A stretch of DNA of 64,000 nt from Pseudotamlana agarivorans (GCF_001642835.1 NZ_LXEI01000014.1:93988-157987), one strand, 5' to 3'; positions 9,560 through 18,431 are shown, numbered from the stretch's first letter. Notes: generated by a model from the letters alone, not told the origin. Numbers and translations are program-made.

Positions 9560-10186
9560 ATGTCTGTACTCATTCACCCAACATATTTTCCGAATATCGC
9601 GCAGTGCGTAGCCATGGCCAATACCGATCTTGTCGTTTTTGAAACTGCCGATAATTTCCTAAAACAAACCTATAGAAATCGTACTTACATTTACGGAGCT
9701 AACGGAAAACTCACCTTGAACATCCCGGTGATACACAGCCAAAAAAATCGTCAGCTCTACAAAGATGTCCGCATTTTTAATGAAGAAAACTGGCAAAGTC
9801 TACATTGGAAATCCCTTTTATCGGCCTATCGTACTTCGCCCTTTTTTGAATATTATGAAGATGAACTTCAGCCTTTATTCACTACAAAATCGGAGTTCAT
9901 TTTAGACCATAACCTTAAGTGTTTAGAGGTTATTTCAGACTGTTTACAACTCTATTTAAATACGACTAAAACGGAGGTTTACCACCCTGTTGAAGAGCAG
10001 CATGAAGACTTTCGGTTCTTAGTGCATGCTAAAAAAGAAATCCCTCAAGAGCTTGAAACATACACCCAGGTTTTTGCCGACAAACATGGTTTTATTCCTA
10101 ATTTGAGTATTTTAGATTTACTTTTTAATGAAGGTCCAAACGCATTAAATTATTTAGAATCACAGACTGTTATAACACCTAAATGA
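9560..10186 (+). CDS. WbqC-family protein
   Basis: WbqC-like proteins are found in polysaccharide and glycan gene sets, and their biochemical role is not settled. Seen: 208 residues; starts with HPTYFPNIAQCVAMA, the typical HxxYFP opening; YIYGANGKLTLNIPV; WQSLHWKSLLSAYRTSPFF and YLNTTKTEVYHP. No signal peptide, so cytosolic. It ends in a 4-nt ATGA overlap with the DUF6122 gene. Identification rests on overall resemblance to the family. Confidence 0.8.
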   Translation: MSVLIHPTYFPNIAQCVAMANTDLVVFETADNFLKQTYRNRTYIYGANGKLTLNIPVIHSQKNRQLYKDVRIFNEENWQSLHWKSLLSAYRTSPFFEYYEDELQPLFTTKSEFILDHNLKCLEVISDCLQLYLNTTKTEVYHPVEEQHEDFRFLVHAKKEIPQELETYTQVFADKHGFIPNLSILDLLFNEGPNALNYLESQTVITPK

Positions 10187-10491
10187 TTCAGCCTTTTATA
10201 CATTACGGTTGTCATTTTTTACTACCACTTGCCGTAGCACTCATTTGGTATAAACCACAATGGAAAATGGCTTATATCATCATGATTTGTGGGATGCTTA
10301 TCGACTTAGACCATCTCTTAGCCACCCCTATTTTTGAACCAAATCGCTGTAGTATTAATTTTCATCCGCTTCACTCCTATTATGCTATAGTCGTTTATGT
10401 GCTTTTACTTCTTCCGAAGAAAACCCGCTTAATAGGTTTGGGCTTAGTCATTCACATCATTTCCGATGCTGTTGATTGTGCTTTAATGTAA
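10183..10491 (+). CDS. DUF6122 family small membrane protein
   Basis: Unknown function. Seen: 102 residues with about three hydrophobic segments (roughly 10-24, 30-45, 65-80 and a C-terminal stretch). Conserved-looking His/Asp residues, such as LIDLDHLLATP, HPLHSYYA and HIISDAVDC, resemble the DxDH and HxxxH patterns of integral-membrane metal-dependent hydrolases, including the YdjM/LexA-induced type. Coupled to the WbqC-like gene by a 4-nt overlap. A metal-dependent membrane hydrolase role is inferred from the pattern only. Confidence 0.7.
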   Translation: MIQPFIHYGCHFLLPLAVALIWYKPQWKMAYIIMICGMLIDLDHLLATPIFEPNRCSINFHPLHSYYAIVVYVLLLLPKKTRLIGLGLVIHIISDAVDCALM

Positions 10492-10630
10492 CAATTTTAC
10501 ATCTGCTGAAACTAAAAATTGCTACACAAAGATGCGCGGAGTTTCACAGAGACGCACAGAGAGAAAAGTATTAAATTCTAAAACTAGATTTTCAAAACTG
10601 TAAACTGTAAACTGTGACTGAGCCTAAAAT
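10492..10630. other. Convergent intergenic region with short direct repeats
   Basis: Between two convergent genes. It holds an imperfect repetition of acagag/cgcacagag units around 10535-10560 and about three copies of a 7-nt unit (ctgtaaa) near 10600-10616. No hairpin with a U-run was recognised. It resembles the simple intergenic repeats scattered in flavobacterial genomes, but one copy cannot establish a family. Confidence 0.4.
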
Positions 10631-11656
10631 CTACTCCTCCAAACTCAAAGTCGCCATAATGGGATAATGATCGGAATAATGCACATCGTAGTTCTTAAAA
10701 CCATTAATTTTAAAGGCTTTATCGGTTAAAATAAAATCGATTCGAATGGGGAAAAATCGAAAATCATAACTACGTCCGAAACCATTTCCAGCCTCATCAA
10801 AAGTATCATTTAAATCCCCTTTAATCGTTCGGTACACATACGAAAAGGCCGTATTATTAAAATCACCACAAATAACCACTTTATAGTGACATTGTTTTTG
10901 ATGTTCTAAAATCAATTCGGCCTGAGATTGTTGCATTTTAAAACTCGTGCCTACCCGCTTTAGAAGTTTTTCGGAAGTTTCTTTGCGTAAACTATCCACT
11001 TGAGTATTGATATGCATAGATTCTAAATGCACATTATAAACACGAAAAGTATCTATACCCTTCACAATATCAGCAAAAATAGCATTGTTAGAGGTATTTG
11101 GAAATCCTAAAGAGCCCGAATTTATTATTGGAAATTTTGAAAAAATGGCTTGACCATGTTTAACCTTTTTTCCTGCTATTTTTTTATACTGATAATCATA
11201 AAAAGAAAAATCCAGGTTTTCACGCGGATGAAATTCTTCTATACAAATAATATCAGGAGATTCTTTTTTAATAAAAGCGACAATATTATCTGATGTATTA
11301 TCTTCAGGAATCCAATCATACAAATCAAAGAGCCGCACATTATAATTCATGATTTTAATGTTTCCAGGGCTCTCTACTTCTGTAGTAGATGAAAATCGAT
11401 ATAAGGAACCGTATAAAAAATACCCTAAAAGCAGAATGATCATTGACATAAAACACTGGCGTTTTAATTTGATCAGCCAGTATAACACAAACAGAAAATT
11501 AATACCAATAAGGAAGCTAACACCAAGATTAAGCACCGCTAGCACGGCAAAAGTTTTGGGAGGCAAATAAGGTAAAATGAAAGACGACAAAAGCAATACA
11601 GCAAAAATCACATTGATGAAATAGATGATTTTATTTATAAAACTTAAGTTTTTCAT
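10631..11656 (-). CDS. Membrane-anchored endonuclease/exonuclease/phosphatase (EEP) family protein
   Basis: Likely metal-dependent phosphodiesterase or phosphatase facing the periplasm; substrate unknown. Seen: 341 residues; three N-terminal hydrophobic segments (about 10-30, 35-60, 68-85); then an EEP domain with MNYNVRLFD, CIEEFHP (metal-binding Glu), VICGDFNNTAFS (the GDFN motif) and a C-terminal SDHYPIM (the catalytic SDHxP motif). All EEP catalytic landmarks are present. It starts 4 nt after the upstream rhomboid gene, so it is the last gene of the long minus-strand string that starts with the TPR gene. Confidence 0.88.
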   Translation of the reverse strand: MKNLSFINKIIYFINVIFAVLLLSSFILPYLPPKTFAVLAVLNLGVSFLIGINFLFVLYWLIKLKRQCFMSMIILLLGYFLYGSLYRFSSTTEVESPGNIKIMNYNVRLFDLYDWIPEDNTSDNIVAFIKKESPDIICIEEFHPRENLDFSFYDYQYKKIAGKKVKHGQAIFSKFPIINSGSLGFPNTSNNAIFADIVKGIDTFRVYNVHLESMHINTQVDSLRKETSEKLLKRVGTSFKMQQSQAELILEHQKQCHYKVVICGDFNNTAFSYVYRTIKGDLNDTFDEAGNGFGRSYDFRFFPIRIDFILTDKAFKINGFKNYDVHYSDHYPIMATLSLEE

Positions 11657-11660
11657 CTGA

Positions 11661-12509
11661 TTATTTTTCAGCTCTAAATAAAAATTCTTTCTCTTCAGCA
11701 GTTAAACTCTCATAACCACTTTTGCTAATTTTATCTAAAATAACATCAATTTTCTTTTGGTTATTAAAGGCATTAAAATCAGATTTGGAATAGCCACCAA
11801 TTTTACTTTTATTTTTATGAACCGTTTTTAAAGGCCCTTTTTTAGAACTTTTAAACCAGCCAGAAACAGTATCGGCCATACTTTCGAAACCTTTTCCGAT
11901 ATCATTTCCTTTTAGTAGTTGTTGTGCATAAGCATAACCCAATAGCGATCCACCTAAATGCGCTAAACTACCGCCCGAATTGGCTCCAAAAAGTCCTAGA
12001 ACATCTAAAGCAACGATAACCGCCCCGACATGCCATAATTTGATATTAAAAACAAACAAACGCACTTCTTGCTTAGGCATATATGCACAAAGGAAAATTA
12101 AAAGGGCGCGTACCGCACCAGAGGCCCCGACCAAAGTTGGGTTCCCTTTAAAAACAGTAGGTAACAAGCTGTAACAAACCACAAACAAAAAACCACCAGA
12201 AATAGCACCTAAAAAATAAACGTTTAAAGCCAGTTTGGGGTTAAACAAGTTTAAAAACATACGGCCTAAAAAGTAGAGCCATAACATATTAAACAGCAGG
12301 TGAATAAAATCGTAATGCAAAAAAGCATAGGTCATTATCGTCCACGGTACTGCAATAAACTCGAAAAATTGACTAGGAAGTTCAAACCAAACTAAAAAAG
12401 GTTTAAGTAATAAAGACAATACAAAGACCACCACATTAATGGCTATAATTTTCTCTAACACGTTTAGGTTAGAAAGCTTATATTTTATGTCGTCTACTAA
12501 GGTATTCAT
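11661..12509 (-). CDS. Rhomboid-family intramembrane serine protease (second of a tandem pair)
   Basis: Intramembrane protease; substrate unknown. Seen: 282 residues from the ATG at 12509, which overlaps the upstream rhomboid stop by 1 nt (TAATG); a TTG 9 nt further up is less likely. About six membrane segments; the catalytic Ser S130 lies in GASG and the His H184 in LAHLGGSLLGY, giving a complete Ser-His dyad. After the membrane core there is a hydrophilic C-terminal tail of about 80 residues, rich in Lys and Ser, that the partner lacks. It pairs with the preceding gene as a diverged tandem duplicate. Confidence 0.9.
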   Translation of the reverse strand: MNTLVDDIKYKLSNLNVLEKIIAINVVVFVLSLLLKPFLVWFELPSQFFEFIAVPWTIMTYAFLHYDFIHLLFNMLWLYFLGRMFLNLFNPKLALNVYFLGAISGGFLFVVCYSLLPTVFKGNPTLVGASGAVRALLIFLCAYMPKQEVRLFVFNIKLWHVGAVIVALDVLGLFGANSGGSLAHLGGSLLGYAYAQQLLKGNDIGKGFESMADTVSGWFKSSKKGPLKTVHKNKSKIGGYSKSDFNAFNNQKKIDVILDKISKSGYESLTAEEKEFLFRAEK

Positions 12510-13255
12510 TAATACCAACGGTTTTGGTTAAACTGATTTTTTTTCCAGTACCACATTATAAAAAAGCCTGTTAATGCACCACCAACGTGTGCCATGTATG
12601 CGGTATTACTCGGACTAAAAAATGATTGTCCTGTGAGTCCTGAAATAAGATCTAAAATAATAATACCTGGAATAAAATACTTCGCTTTTATTGGGATAGG
12701 CAAAAATATCATCATGAGTTTAGCCTCTGGGTTCATCATACCAAAAGCGGCCATAATACCCATAATACAACCCGACGCACCAACCATACTGGCGTTATAC
12801 GCTGAAAACACCGCTTTTAATGACTCCAACTGTGCTTGAGACACGCCGCTAGCTTGACCAGAAACAAGCGCACTTTTAATGTTTTCTGGAGAAAGACCAG
12901 ACGCTATCAAAGCATTGTAATTGGGAATATATTGAAAATAATAAAAGCCTACTTGCAGTAAGACGGCTCCCAATCCTGCAGAAAGGTAAATAAAAAGAAA
13001 CTTTTTAGAACCTAAAACCTGCTCTACCGGGGTTCCAAACATCCAAAGCGCAAACATATTAAACAAAATATGTGTCACGCTACCATGCATAAACATATGT
13101 GTAAAAATCTGCCATGGTTGAAAGGCATCATTTTTGGGAAAATACATAGCAAACCATTCGTAAAACAAATTTCCCTGACCAATAAACTTGGTTCCTAGAA
13201 ACATAATCACGTTTATGATTATTAAATGCTTTACCGTTTCAGAAATCCTCATCAT
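12509..13255 (-). CDS. Rhomboid-family intramembrane serine protease (first of a tandem pair)
   Basis: Seen: 248 residues with about six membrane segments; catalytic Ser S161 in VGASGCIMG and His H223 in AHVGGALTGF; the HMFMHGSVTHILFNMFALWMFG loop (residues about 53-74) is the L1/TM2 region typical of rhomboids. An insertion of about 40 hydrophilic residues lies between TM3 and the catalytic TM4. The start is one of two adjacent ATG codons (13255 or 13252). It overlaps the next rhomboid by 1 nt and follows mutL after 84 nt, so co-transcription is likely. Substrates cannot be inferred. Confidence 0.92.
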   Translation of the reverse strand: MMRISETVKHLIIINVIMFLGTKFIGQGNLFYEWFAMYFPKNDAFQPWQIFTHMFMHGSVTHILFNMFALWMFGTPVEQVLGSKKFLFIYLSAGLGAVLLQVGFYYFQYIPNYNALIASGLSPENIKSALVSGQASGVSQAQLESLKAVFSAYNASMVGASGCIMGIMAAFGMMNPEAKLMMIFLPIPIKAKYFIPGIIILDLISGLTGQSFFSPSNTAYMAHVGGALTGFFIMWYWKKNQFNQNRWY

Positions 13256-13339
13256 AATTTAAAATCTTAGTTATTAAAAGTACTGGCTGTTACAAAAGTG
13301 ATAACATCTAAATAGACAACCAATAATTTTAGTATAATA

Positions 13340-15223
13340 TTATATAAACTTTTTGTCTAACTCATCGACACTCATCGTTACAAAAGTAACACGATTACCG
13401 GGCGAAACATTGGGATCTTTACAAGCAAAAAGCTTGTTAACTAAATGTTCTTGCTCGTCTTTTTGTAAAGACTGTCCCGTTTTTATGGCTAAACTTTTTG
13501 CCATGGATTTCGCTAATAAATCGGTAGCACTAAAGTTACTATCAGGCACTTCGTGTTCTACATCGCTAATAAGCTGTTCTAATATGATAGACACTTCGCT
13601 TTCAGGAACGTTAACAGGAACACCCGTAATTTCAACCAATTCTTCATCAACGTTAGAAAACACAAATCCAGTATGTTCTAAATCGGCTTTTAGTTGGTTG
13701 ACAATGTCGATATCTTGAGGCGAAAAATGGAGCTGTAATGGAAATAATAATTGCTGACTTACCCCTTCTCTACTCGTCATGTTTCTTAAAAACTCCTCAT
13801 ACAAAACACGTTGATGCGCTCGAAATTGATCGATAATTAACATGCCTGACTTTATCGTACTTACAATGTATTTATTGTGTAACTGATAGGTCGTGTGGGT
13901 TTGTTCAACCTGATGATCGCCATTAAAAATTGACAGTGTTTCTTCTTCACTCTCAAATTCCACTTCGCTAAAATCGACTTCACTCTCATTACTTTTGGAT
14001 TCCAGTCCTACATACAAGCCTTCCCAATCGGATGAGCTTTTATGCCCCTCTTGACGACTAAACGACGAGGTATGGCTTGAGCGCTGCGTACTAGACACCG
14101 AAGGTTGTGACGCATCATTAAAGGGATTGAAACTTCTATCCACTTCAACCTTTGGCGTACTTATTACGGTTTCTTTGTAATTATAAGGTGTATCTAAATT
14201 AGGATCTCTTTCAAAATCAAGAACCGGCGCAATATTAAATTGCCCTAGACTGTGTTTTACAGCGGCTCTTAAAATGGCATAAAGTGTATGCTCATCATCA
14301 AATTTGATCTCCGTTTTTGTGGGATGAATATTAATATCAATAGACTGTGGGTCTACCTGTAAATTTAAAAAGTAACTGGCATGCATGCCTGGTTTTAACA
14401 AACCTTCAAAAGCTGAGGCAATGGCATGGTTTAGATAAGCGCTTTTAATAAAACGATCGTTCACAAAAAAATACTGCTCGCCTCTACTTTTTTTAGCGAA
14501 TTCAGGTTTTCCTACAAACCCTGATATTTTAAGCACTTCGGTATCTTCATCAACAGGAACCAATTTTTCATTGGTTTTATTACCAAATATGTTGACAATA
14601 CGTTGGCGGTAGTTGCTAATAGGCAAATTAAAGGATTCGCTCCCATTATTATACATCACAAAACTAATACTAGGATGTGCGAGGGCTACACGATAAAATT
14701 CATCGACAACATGGCGTAACTCCACCGTGTCAGACTTTAAAAAATTACGTCGAGCCGGAATATTAAAAAACAAGTTTTTAACAGCAACCGAAGTTCCAGT
14801 AGGTGTCACCACAACATCTTGTGAAACGACGTGACTACCTTCAATAACCAGTGTGTTTCCTACATCGTTGGATGCTTGTTTGGTTTTTAATTCTACATGT
14901 GCGATGGCCGCGATACTAGCAAGTGCTTCACCACGAAACCCTTTAGTATGCAGTTGAAATAAATCTTCTGCGCTTTTGATTTTAGAAGTCGCATGACGCT
15001 CAAAGCTCAGTCGTGCATCGGTAGGACTCATGCCTTTACCGTTGTCGATAACTTGAACGAGCGTTTTTCCTGCATCTTTAATAATAAGTTTTATCGTATC
15101 TGCACCAGCATCAATGGCATTTTCAAGAAGTTCCTTGACTACTGAAGCTGGGCGTTGTACAACTTCTCCTGCGGCAATTTGGTTTGCAACATGATCGGGT
15201 AAAAGCTGTATAATGTCTGCCAT
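13340..15223 (-). CDS. mutL: DNA mismatch repair protein MutL
   Basis: GHKL ATPase that couples MutS to downstream excision. Seen: 627 residues; ATPase motifs ENAIDAGAD, DNGKGM, RHATSKI and GFRGEALASIAAI in the first 110 residues; the transducer domain to about 330; a Ser-rich linker of about 100 residues; and a C-terminal dimerisation domain. The expected endonuclease motif DQHAxxExxxxE appears at D465-Q-F-R-A-H-Q471-R-V-L-Y-E476, so the His and the first Glu are replaced by F and Q. Whether it still nicks DNA is doubtful. It ends 84 nt before the rhomboids and starts 3 nt after a small membrane gene. Confidence 0.95.
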   Translation of the reverse strand: MADIIQLLPDHVANQIAAGEVVQRPASVVKELLENAIDAGADTIKLIIKDAGKTLVQVIDNGKGMSPTDARLSFERHATSKIKSAEDLFQLHTKGFRGEALASIAAIAHVELKTKQASNDVGNTLVIEGSHVVSQDVVVTPTGTSVAVKNLFFNIPARRNFLKSDTVELRHVVDEFYRVALAHPSISFVMYNNGSESFNLPISNYRQRIVNIFGNKTNEKLVPVDEDTEVLKISGFVGKPEFAKKSRGEQYFFVNDRFIKSAYLNHAIASAFEGLLKPGMHASYFLNLQVDPQSIDINIHPTKTEIKFDDEHTLYAILRAAVKHSLGQFNIAPVLDFERDPNLDTPYNYKETVISTPKVEVDRSFNPFNDASQPSVSSTQRSSHTSSFSRQEGHKSSSDWEGLYVGLESKSNESEVDFSEVEFESEEETLSIFNGDHQVEQTHTTYQLHNKYIVSTIKSGMLIIDQFRAHQRVLYEEFLRNMTSREGVSQQLLFPLQLHFSPQDIDIVNQLKADLEHTGFVFSNVDEELVEITGVPVNVPESEVSIILEQLISDVEHEVPDSNFSATDLLAKSMAKSLAIKTGQSLQKDEQEHLVNKLFACKDPNVSPGNRVTFVTMSVDELDKKFI

Positions 15224-15226
15224 AAA

Positions 15227-15517
15227 TTATTTTGAAAAGAAAATAGATAAATCGAATTCGATGATGAATAAAAATATTAAAACTAAAATGGCAATGATAA
15301 TGATAAGGCGTCTGTTAACTTCTTTATCGCGATTGTTTTTTAAATCGTCTAAAGCATCAACAAACTTAGCTTTTAAGCCTTTATTATCACCAACGGTTTT
15401 TCGGTAATCATCGAACTTATGTTTAATTTCAAACGGACTCCCATCCTCTCCTTTATTATCGTAATAACGCGGGGTGTAGCTAAATTTTTTATTCTTACGT
15501 GTCTTTAAAATTCCCAT
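15227..15517 (-). CDS. Small conserved membrane protein, paralog B
   Basis: Function unknown; relatives beside ribH are sometimes labelled riboflavin synthase subunit beta, which the sequence does not support. Seen: 96 residues; an N-terminal motif TRKNKKFSYTPRYYD; a charged middle; one C-terminal membrane segment (about residues 71-91). It resembles the adjacent 86-residue protein: basic KxRKxKxFxYxPR start, acidic/basic linker and C-terminal anchor. ATG at 15517; mutL starts 3 nt downstream. Confidence 0.7.
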   Translation of the reverse strand: MGILKTRKNKKFSYTPRYYDNKGEDGSPFEIKHKFDDYRKTVGDNKGLKAKFVDALDDLKNNRDKEVNRRLIIIIAILVLIFLFIIEFDLSIFFSK

Positions 15518-15528
15518 GAGTTTTTAGT

Positions 15529-15789
15529 TTAGAGGTATTTTTTATCTAATATGTACATACAAATCAATAATAATACCAAGATTAAAACTAATATTTTCGT
15601 GGACATTGCCCCACGCATTTTAGGCTTAGAGCCACTGGATTTGCGCCATTTTGAAACAAAATCACGCGACGCATCAGCGTCTTTAGAATCAGACAAATCG
15701 CCTTGATTTTCTTTTGAAAACCTAGGCTGATAGTTGAACGTTTTATGTTTGCGTTGTTTAAACAAAATAAGGATACCGTTATCCTTCAA
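15529..15789 (-). CDS. Small conserved membrane protein, paralog A
   Basis: Unknown function. Seen: up to 86 residues; KQRKHKTFNYQPRF near the N-terminus matches the neighbouring paralog's TRKNKKFSYTPRY; a Ser/Asp/Lys-rich linker; and a C-terminal membrane segment (about 66-82). The start is uncertain: no ATG precedes the motif, and TTG codons at 15789 or 15765 are the candidates. Of these, 15765 gives a protein that aligns better with the paralog's N-terminus. Spaced 11 nt from the next gene. A pair that arose by tandem duplication is inferred. Confidence 0.6.
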   Translation of the reverse strand: MKDNGILILFKQRKHKTFNYQPRFSKENQGDLSDSKDADASRDFVSKWRKSSGSKPKMRGAMSTKILVLILVLLLICMYILDKKYL

Positions 15790-15944
15790 AAGTACTTAAA
15801 AATAGACAGATAATATGAACTGCAATGCTAAAAATTGTTAACAACAGCACATAAGTGAAGGGCATGACCTCATTCTAAAATCATTAAAATCAAACTACTG
15901 AAGTTACAAACCAATAGGCTTGAAAAATACTTTTAGTAAGGTGC

Positions 15945-16430
15945 TTAGTGATCTTGACGTAATTTCGCCATTTTAATAGCCGCAATAGCAGCTTCTGTTC
16001 CTTTGTTACCATGAATTCCGCCGGAGCGCTCTATAGATTGCTGCATGTTATTATCGGTAAGTACACAGAAAATAACAGGCGTTTCATGTAAAACATTAAG
16101 ATCTTTAATCCCTTGAGTTACCCCTTCGCATACGAAGTCGAAGTGTTTGGTTTCCCCTTGAATAACGCTTCCAATAGCAATAACAGCATTAACCATCTGC
16201 TCTTGCATTTTTTTGCATCCATAGATCAACTCAAAACTCCCTGGCACATCCCAACGAATGATATTTTGGGCATCTACACCATTATCAATTAGCGCATCGT
16301 AAGCCCCTTTATAAAGTCCTTCAGTAATGGTATCGTTCCATTCTGAAACAACAATCCCAAACCGAAAGTTACTCGCGTTTGGGATTGTTGCTTTATCGTA
16401 TTCTGATAAATTTTTATTTGCCGTAGCCAT
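15945..16430 (-). CDS. ribH: 6,7-dimethyl-8-ribityllumazine synthase
   Basis: Penultimate step of riboflavin biosynthesis; condenses 5-amino-6-ribitylamino-uracil with 3,4-dihydroxybutanone phosphate, usually as a 60-mer or pentamer. Seen: 161 residues; VPGSFELIYGCKKM, IAIGSVIQGETKHFDFVCEGV (substrate loop with catalytic His) and PVIFCVLTDNNMQQSIERSGG. Full length. Follows the TPR gene by 11 nt; no other rib gene is in the window, and no FMN riboswitch was recognised upstream. Confidence 0.95.
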   Translation of the reverse strand: MATANKNLSEYDKATIPNASNFRFGIVVSEWNDTITEGLYKGAYDALIDNGVDAQNIIRWDVPGSFELIYGCKKMQEQMVNAVIAIGSVIQGETKHFDFVCEGVTQGIKDLNVLHETPVIFCVLTDNNMQQSIERSGGIHGNKGTEAAIAAIKMAKLRQDH

Positions 16431-16441
16431 ATAATAGCAAT

Positions 16442-17212
16442 TTATTTGTTTGCCAACACTTCTGCTTTTCCAATAAACACTTCTACTTTAGCAGCTTCAG
16501 AAGAATTTGAATAATCATCTTTAATTCTTTCGAAGTAAGTTAAAGCTTTATCGGCTTGACCTAAATCTAAAGCGATAGTTCCAGCTTTAAATAAGTACAT
16601 TGGCGTCGTGTATTCGTTGTCACGCATTTCAGCAGCTTCTTCATAATAACCTAAAGCATCTTCTTTTTGTCCTAATTGAACAAAAGCGTCACCAATATTA
16701 CCTTTAGCTAAAGGTGCTAAAATTTCATCTTCACTATTAAAGTCATTTAAATACTTTACAGCATTCTTGTAATCCTTTAATCTTAGGTAAGCTGTACCTG
16801 CGTAATAGTTTGCTAAATTAGCAGAAGGCGTTCCACTGTATTGGTCGATAATATCAAGCATTCCAAATTTACCTTCACCACCGTTAAGTGCTAAATTGTA
16901 TAAAGAATCTTTTTTTGTTCCTGTAACCGCCTGATCAAAATACTTTTGAGCTTGGAACATATCGTTCATTGCCGAAGTTTGCTTAGGCTTAGAAATAAAT
17001 TCTTTATATCCTAAAGAACCCAAAACCACGATAGCTACTAAACCGATAATAATGAAAATGTATTTTTGATTTTTCGCAACAAAGTCTTCCGTTTTAGAAG
17101 CTGACTCATCAAGGGCGTTAAATACCTCGGCTGTAGTTGATTCTTCCTCAATATTCGTTTGCTTCTCTTCCTTTGTTTTTGGTTTGTAACCTCTTTTGTT
17201 ATAAGTTGCCAT
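16442..17212 (-). CDS. Membrane-anchored tetratricopeptide-repeat protein (YfgM/BamD-like)
   Basis: Probably a periplasmic scaffold or chaperone-like protein. Seen: 256 residues; a basic and acidic cytosolic N-terminus; one membrane segment at about 50-68 (YIFIIIGLVAIVVLGSLGY); then TPR helices, e.g. ANYYAGTAYLRLKDYKNAVKY, DAFVQLGQKEDALGYYEEA and LDLGQADKALTYFERI. The arrangement of a single N-terminal anchor plus periplasmic TPRs matches YfgM-type proteins. First gene of the minus-strand string, with a good -7 promoter box before it. Confidence 0.85.
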   Translation of the reverse strand: MATYNKRGYKPKTKEEKQTNIEEESTTAEVFNALDESASKTEDFVAKNQKYIFIIIGLVAIVVLGSLGYKEFISKPKQTSAMNDMFQAQKYFDQAVTGTKKDSLYNLALNGGEGKFGMLDIIDQYSGTPSANLANYYAGTAYLRLKDYKNAVKYLNDFNSEDEILAPLAKGNIGDAFVQLGQKEDALGYYEEAAEMRDNEYTTPMYLFKAGTIALDLGQADKALTYFERIKDDYSNSSEAAKVEVFIGKAEVLANK

Positions 17213-17237
17213 GTATTCCGTCTAATTTAATGTCGCG

Positions 17238-17245
17238 CAAAAATA
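17238..17245 (-). promoter_or_regulatory. Candidate -7 box (TATTTTTG) for the TPR-ribH operon
   Basis: On the minus strand, exact match to TAnnTTTG, 25 nt upstream of the TPR gene ATG in the gap shared with recF. The expected transcription start is near 17231. No strong -33 element was identified. Confidence 0.5.
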
Positions 17246-17349
17246 TAATTTTTCTTTATAACTAAAAGCGTATTTATTTGATATTTTTCAATAATTTGCA
17301 CTTCTTTTTATCGGTAAAGCTCCAAAACCTTCGTTAAGTTGCTATTTAT

Positions 17350-18429
17350 ATGATTTTAAAATCACTTTCTCTTCTCAATTATAAAAATTTCGACAGCAAA
17401 TCGTTTGTTTTCAACGACAAAATAAATTGTATTGTTGGAAATAATGGTATTGGAAAAACAAATGTGTTGGATGCTATTTATCATTTATCCTTTGGAAAAA
17501 GTTATTTTAACCCTATTGCTTCACAAAATATTAAGCATGACGAAGCCTTTTTTGTGATTAATGGGGATTATGAAAAGGATGATAAAGTTGAAAAAATTGC
17601 CATTAGCTTAAAACGCGGTCAAAAAAAAGTGATTAAGCGTAACGGTAAAGTTTACGATAAGTTTAGTGAGCATATTGGCTTTTTGCCTTTAGTTATTATT
17701 TCGCCAGCCGATAGAGACCTTATTATTGAAGGCAGCGACACACGCAGAAAATTTATTGACAGTGTTATATCGCAAAGCGACAAAAACTACCTCAACCAAT
17801 TAATAAGCTACAACAAAACCCTAGCACAGCGCAACGCTCTCCTAAAATATTTTGCTCTAAACCACACCTTTAACACAGACACCTTAGAAGTTTACAACGA
17901 ACAGCTTAATAATTTTGGCGCCCAGATTTACGAAAAGCGCAAGCATTTTTTAGAAACCTTTATTCCGATATTTAAATCGCGTTACGAGGCCATAAGCAAC
18001 GGGAAGGAACTCGTCAATTTAGTATATAGCAGTCAATTAGAAGAAAACGATTTACAAACACTTTTAAAAACAGCTTTAAGTAAGGACCGAGCACTACAAT
18101 ACACCAGTGTTGGCATTCATAAAGATGATTTAAATTTTAACATCGAGGAGCACCCTATTAAAAAGTTTGGTAGCCAAGGCCAACAAAAATCATTCTTAAT
18201 CGCCCTAAAATTAGCGCAGTTCGATTTTTTAAAAAACCTAAGTGGTGTAAATCCCATTTTACTTTTAGATGATATTTTTGATAAACTTGACGAACAACGT
18301 GTCTCACAAATCATTAAATTAGTAGATGATGAAAATTTCGGACAGTTGTTTATTAGTGACACCCATGCTGATCGCACGGAAAAAGCCGTAAAACAAGTAC
18401 ATCAATCTTACGAAATATTTAAATTATAA
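17350..18429 (+). CDS. recF: DNA replication/repair protein RecF
   Basis: SMC-like ATPase that helps load RecA at gaps. Seen: 359 residues; Walker A GNNGIGKT at 30-37; the ABC-type signature [17 protein letters not shown]; Walker [14 protein letters not shown]; and the D-loop/His-switch region [11 protein letters not shown] near the end. Standard length. Divergent from the TPR gene; the DUF721 gene begins 2 nt after its stop, so the two are co-transcribed. The distance from gyrB (16 kb) shows the classical dnaA-dnaN-recF-gyrB cluster is not kept here. Confidence 0.95.
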   Translation: MILKSLSLLNYKNFDSKSFVFNDKINCIVGNNGIGKTNVLDAIYHLSFGKSYFNPIASQNIKHDEAFFVINGDYEKDDKVEKIAISLKRGQKKVIKRNGKVYDKFSEHIGFLPLVIISPADRDLIIEGSDTRRKFIDSVISQSDKNYLNQLISYNKTLAQRNALLKYFALNHTFNTDTLEVYNEQLNNFGAQIYEKRKHFLETFIPIFKSRYEAISNGKELVNLVYSSQLEENDLQTLLKTALSKDRALQYTSVGIHKDDLNFNIEEHPIKKFGSQGQQKSFLIALKLAQFDFLKNLSGVNPILLLDDIFDKLDEQRVSQIIKLVDDENFGQLFISDTHADRTEKAVKQVHQSYEIFKL

Positions 18430-18431
18430 TC

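Noticed and set aside
15790..15944. Riboswitch linked to ribH
   Set aside because: This stretch is downstream of ribH, and the region upstream belongs to the TPR gene; no FMN-element-like conserved bases were noticed.
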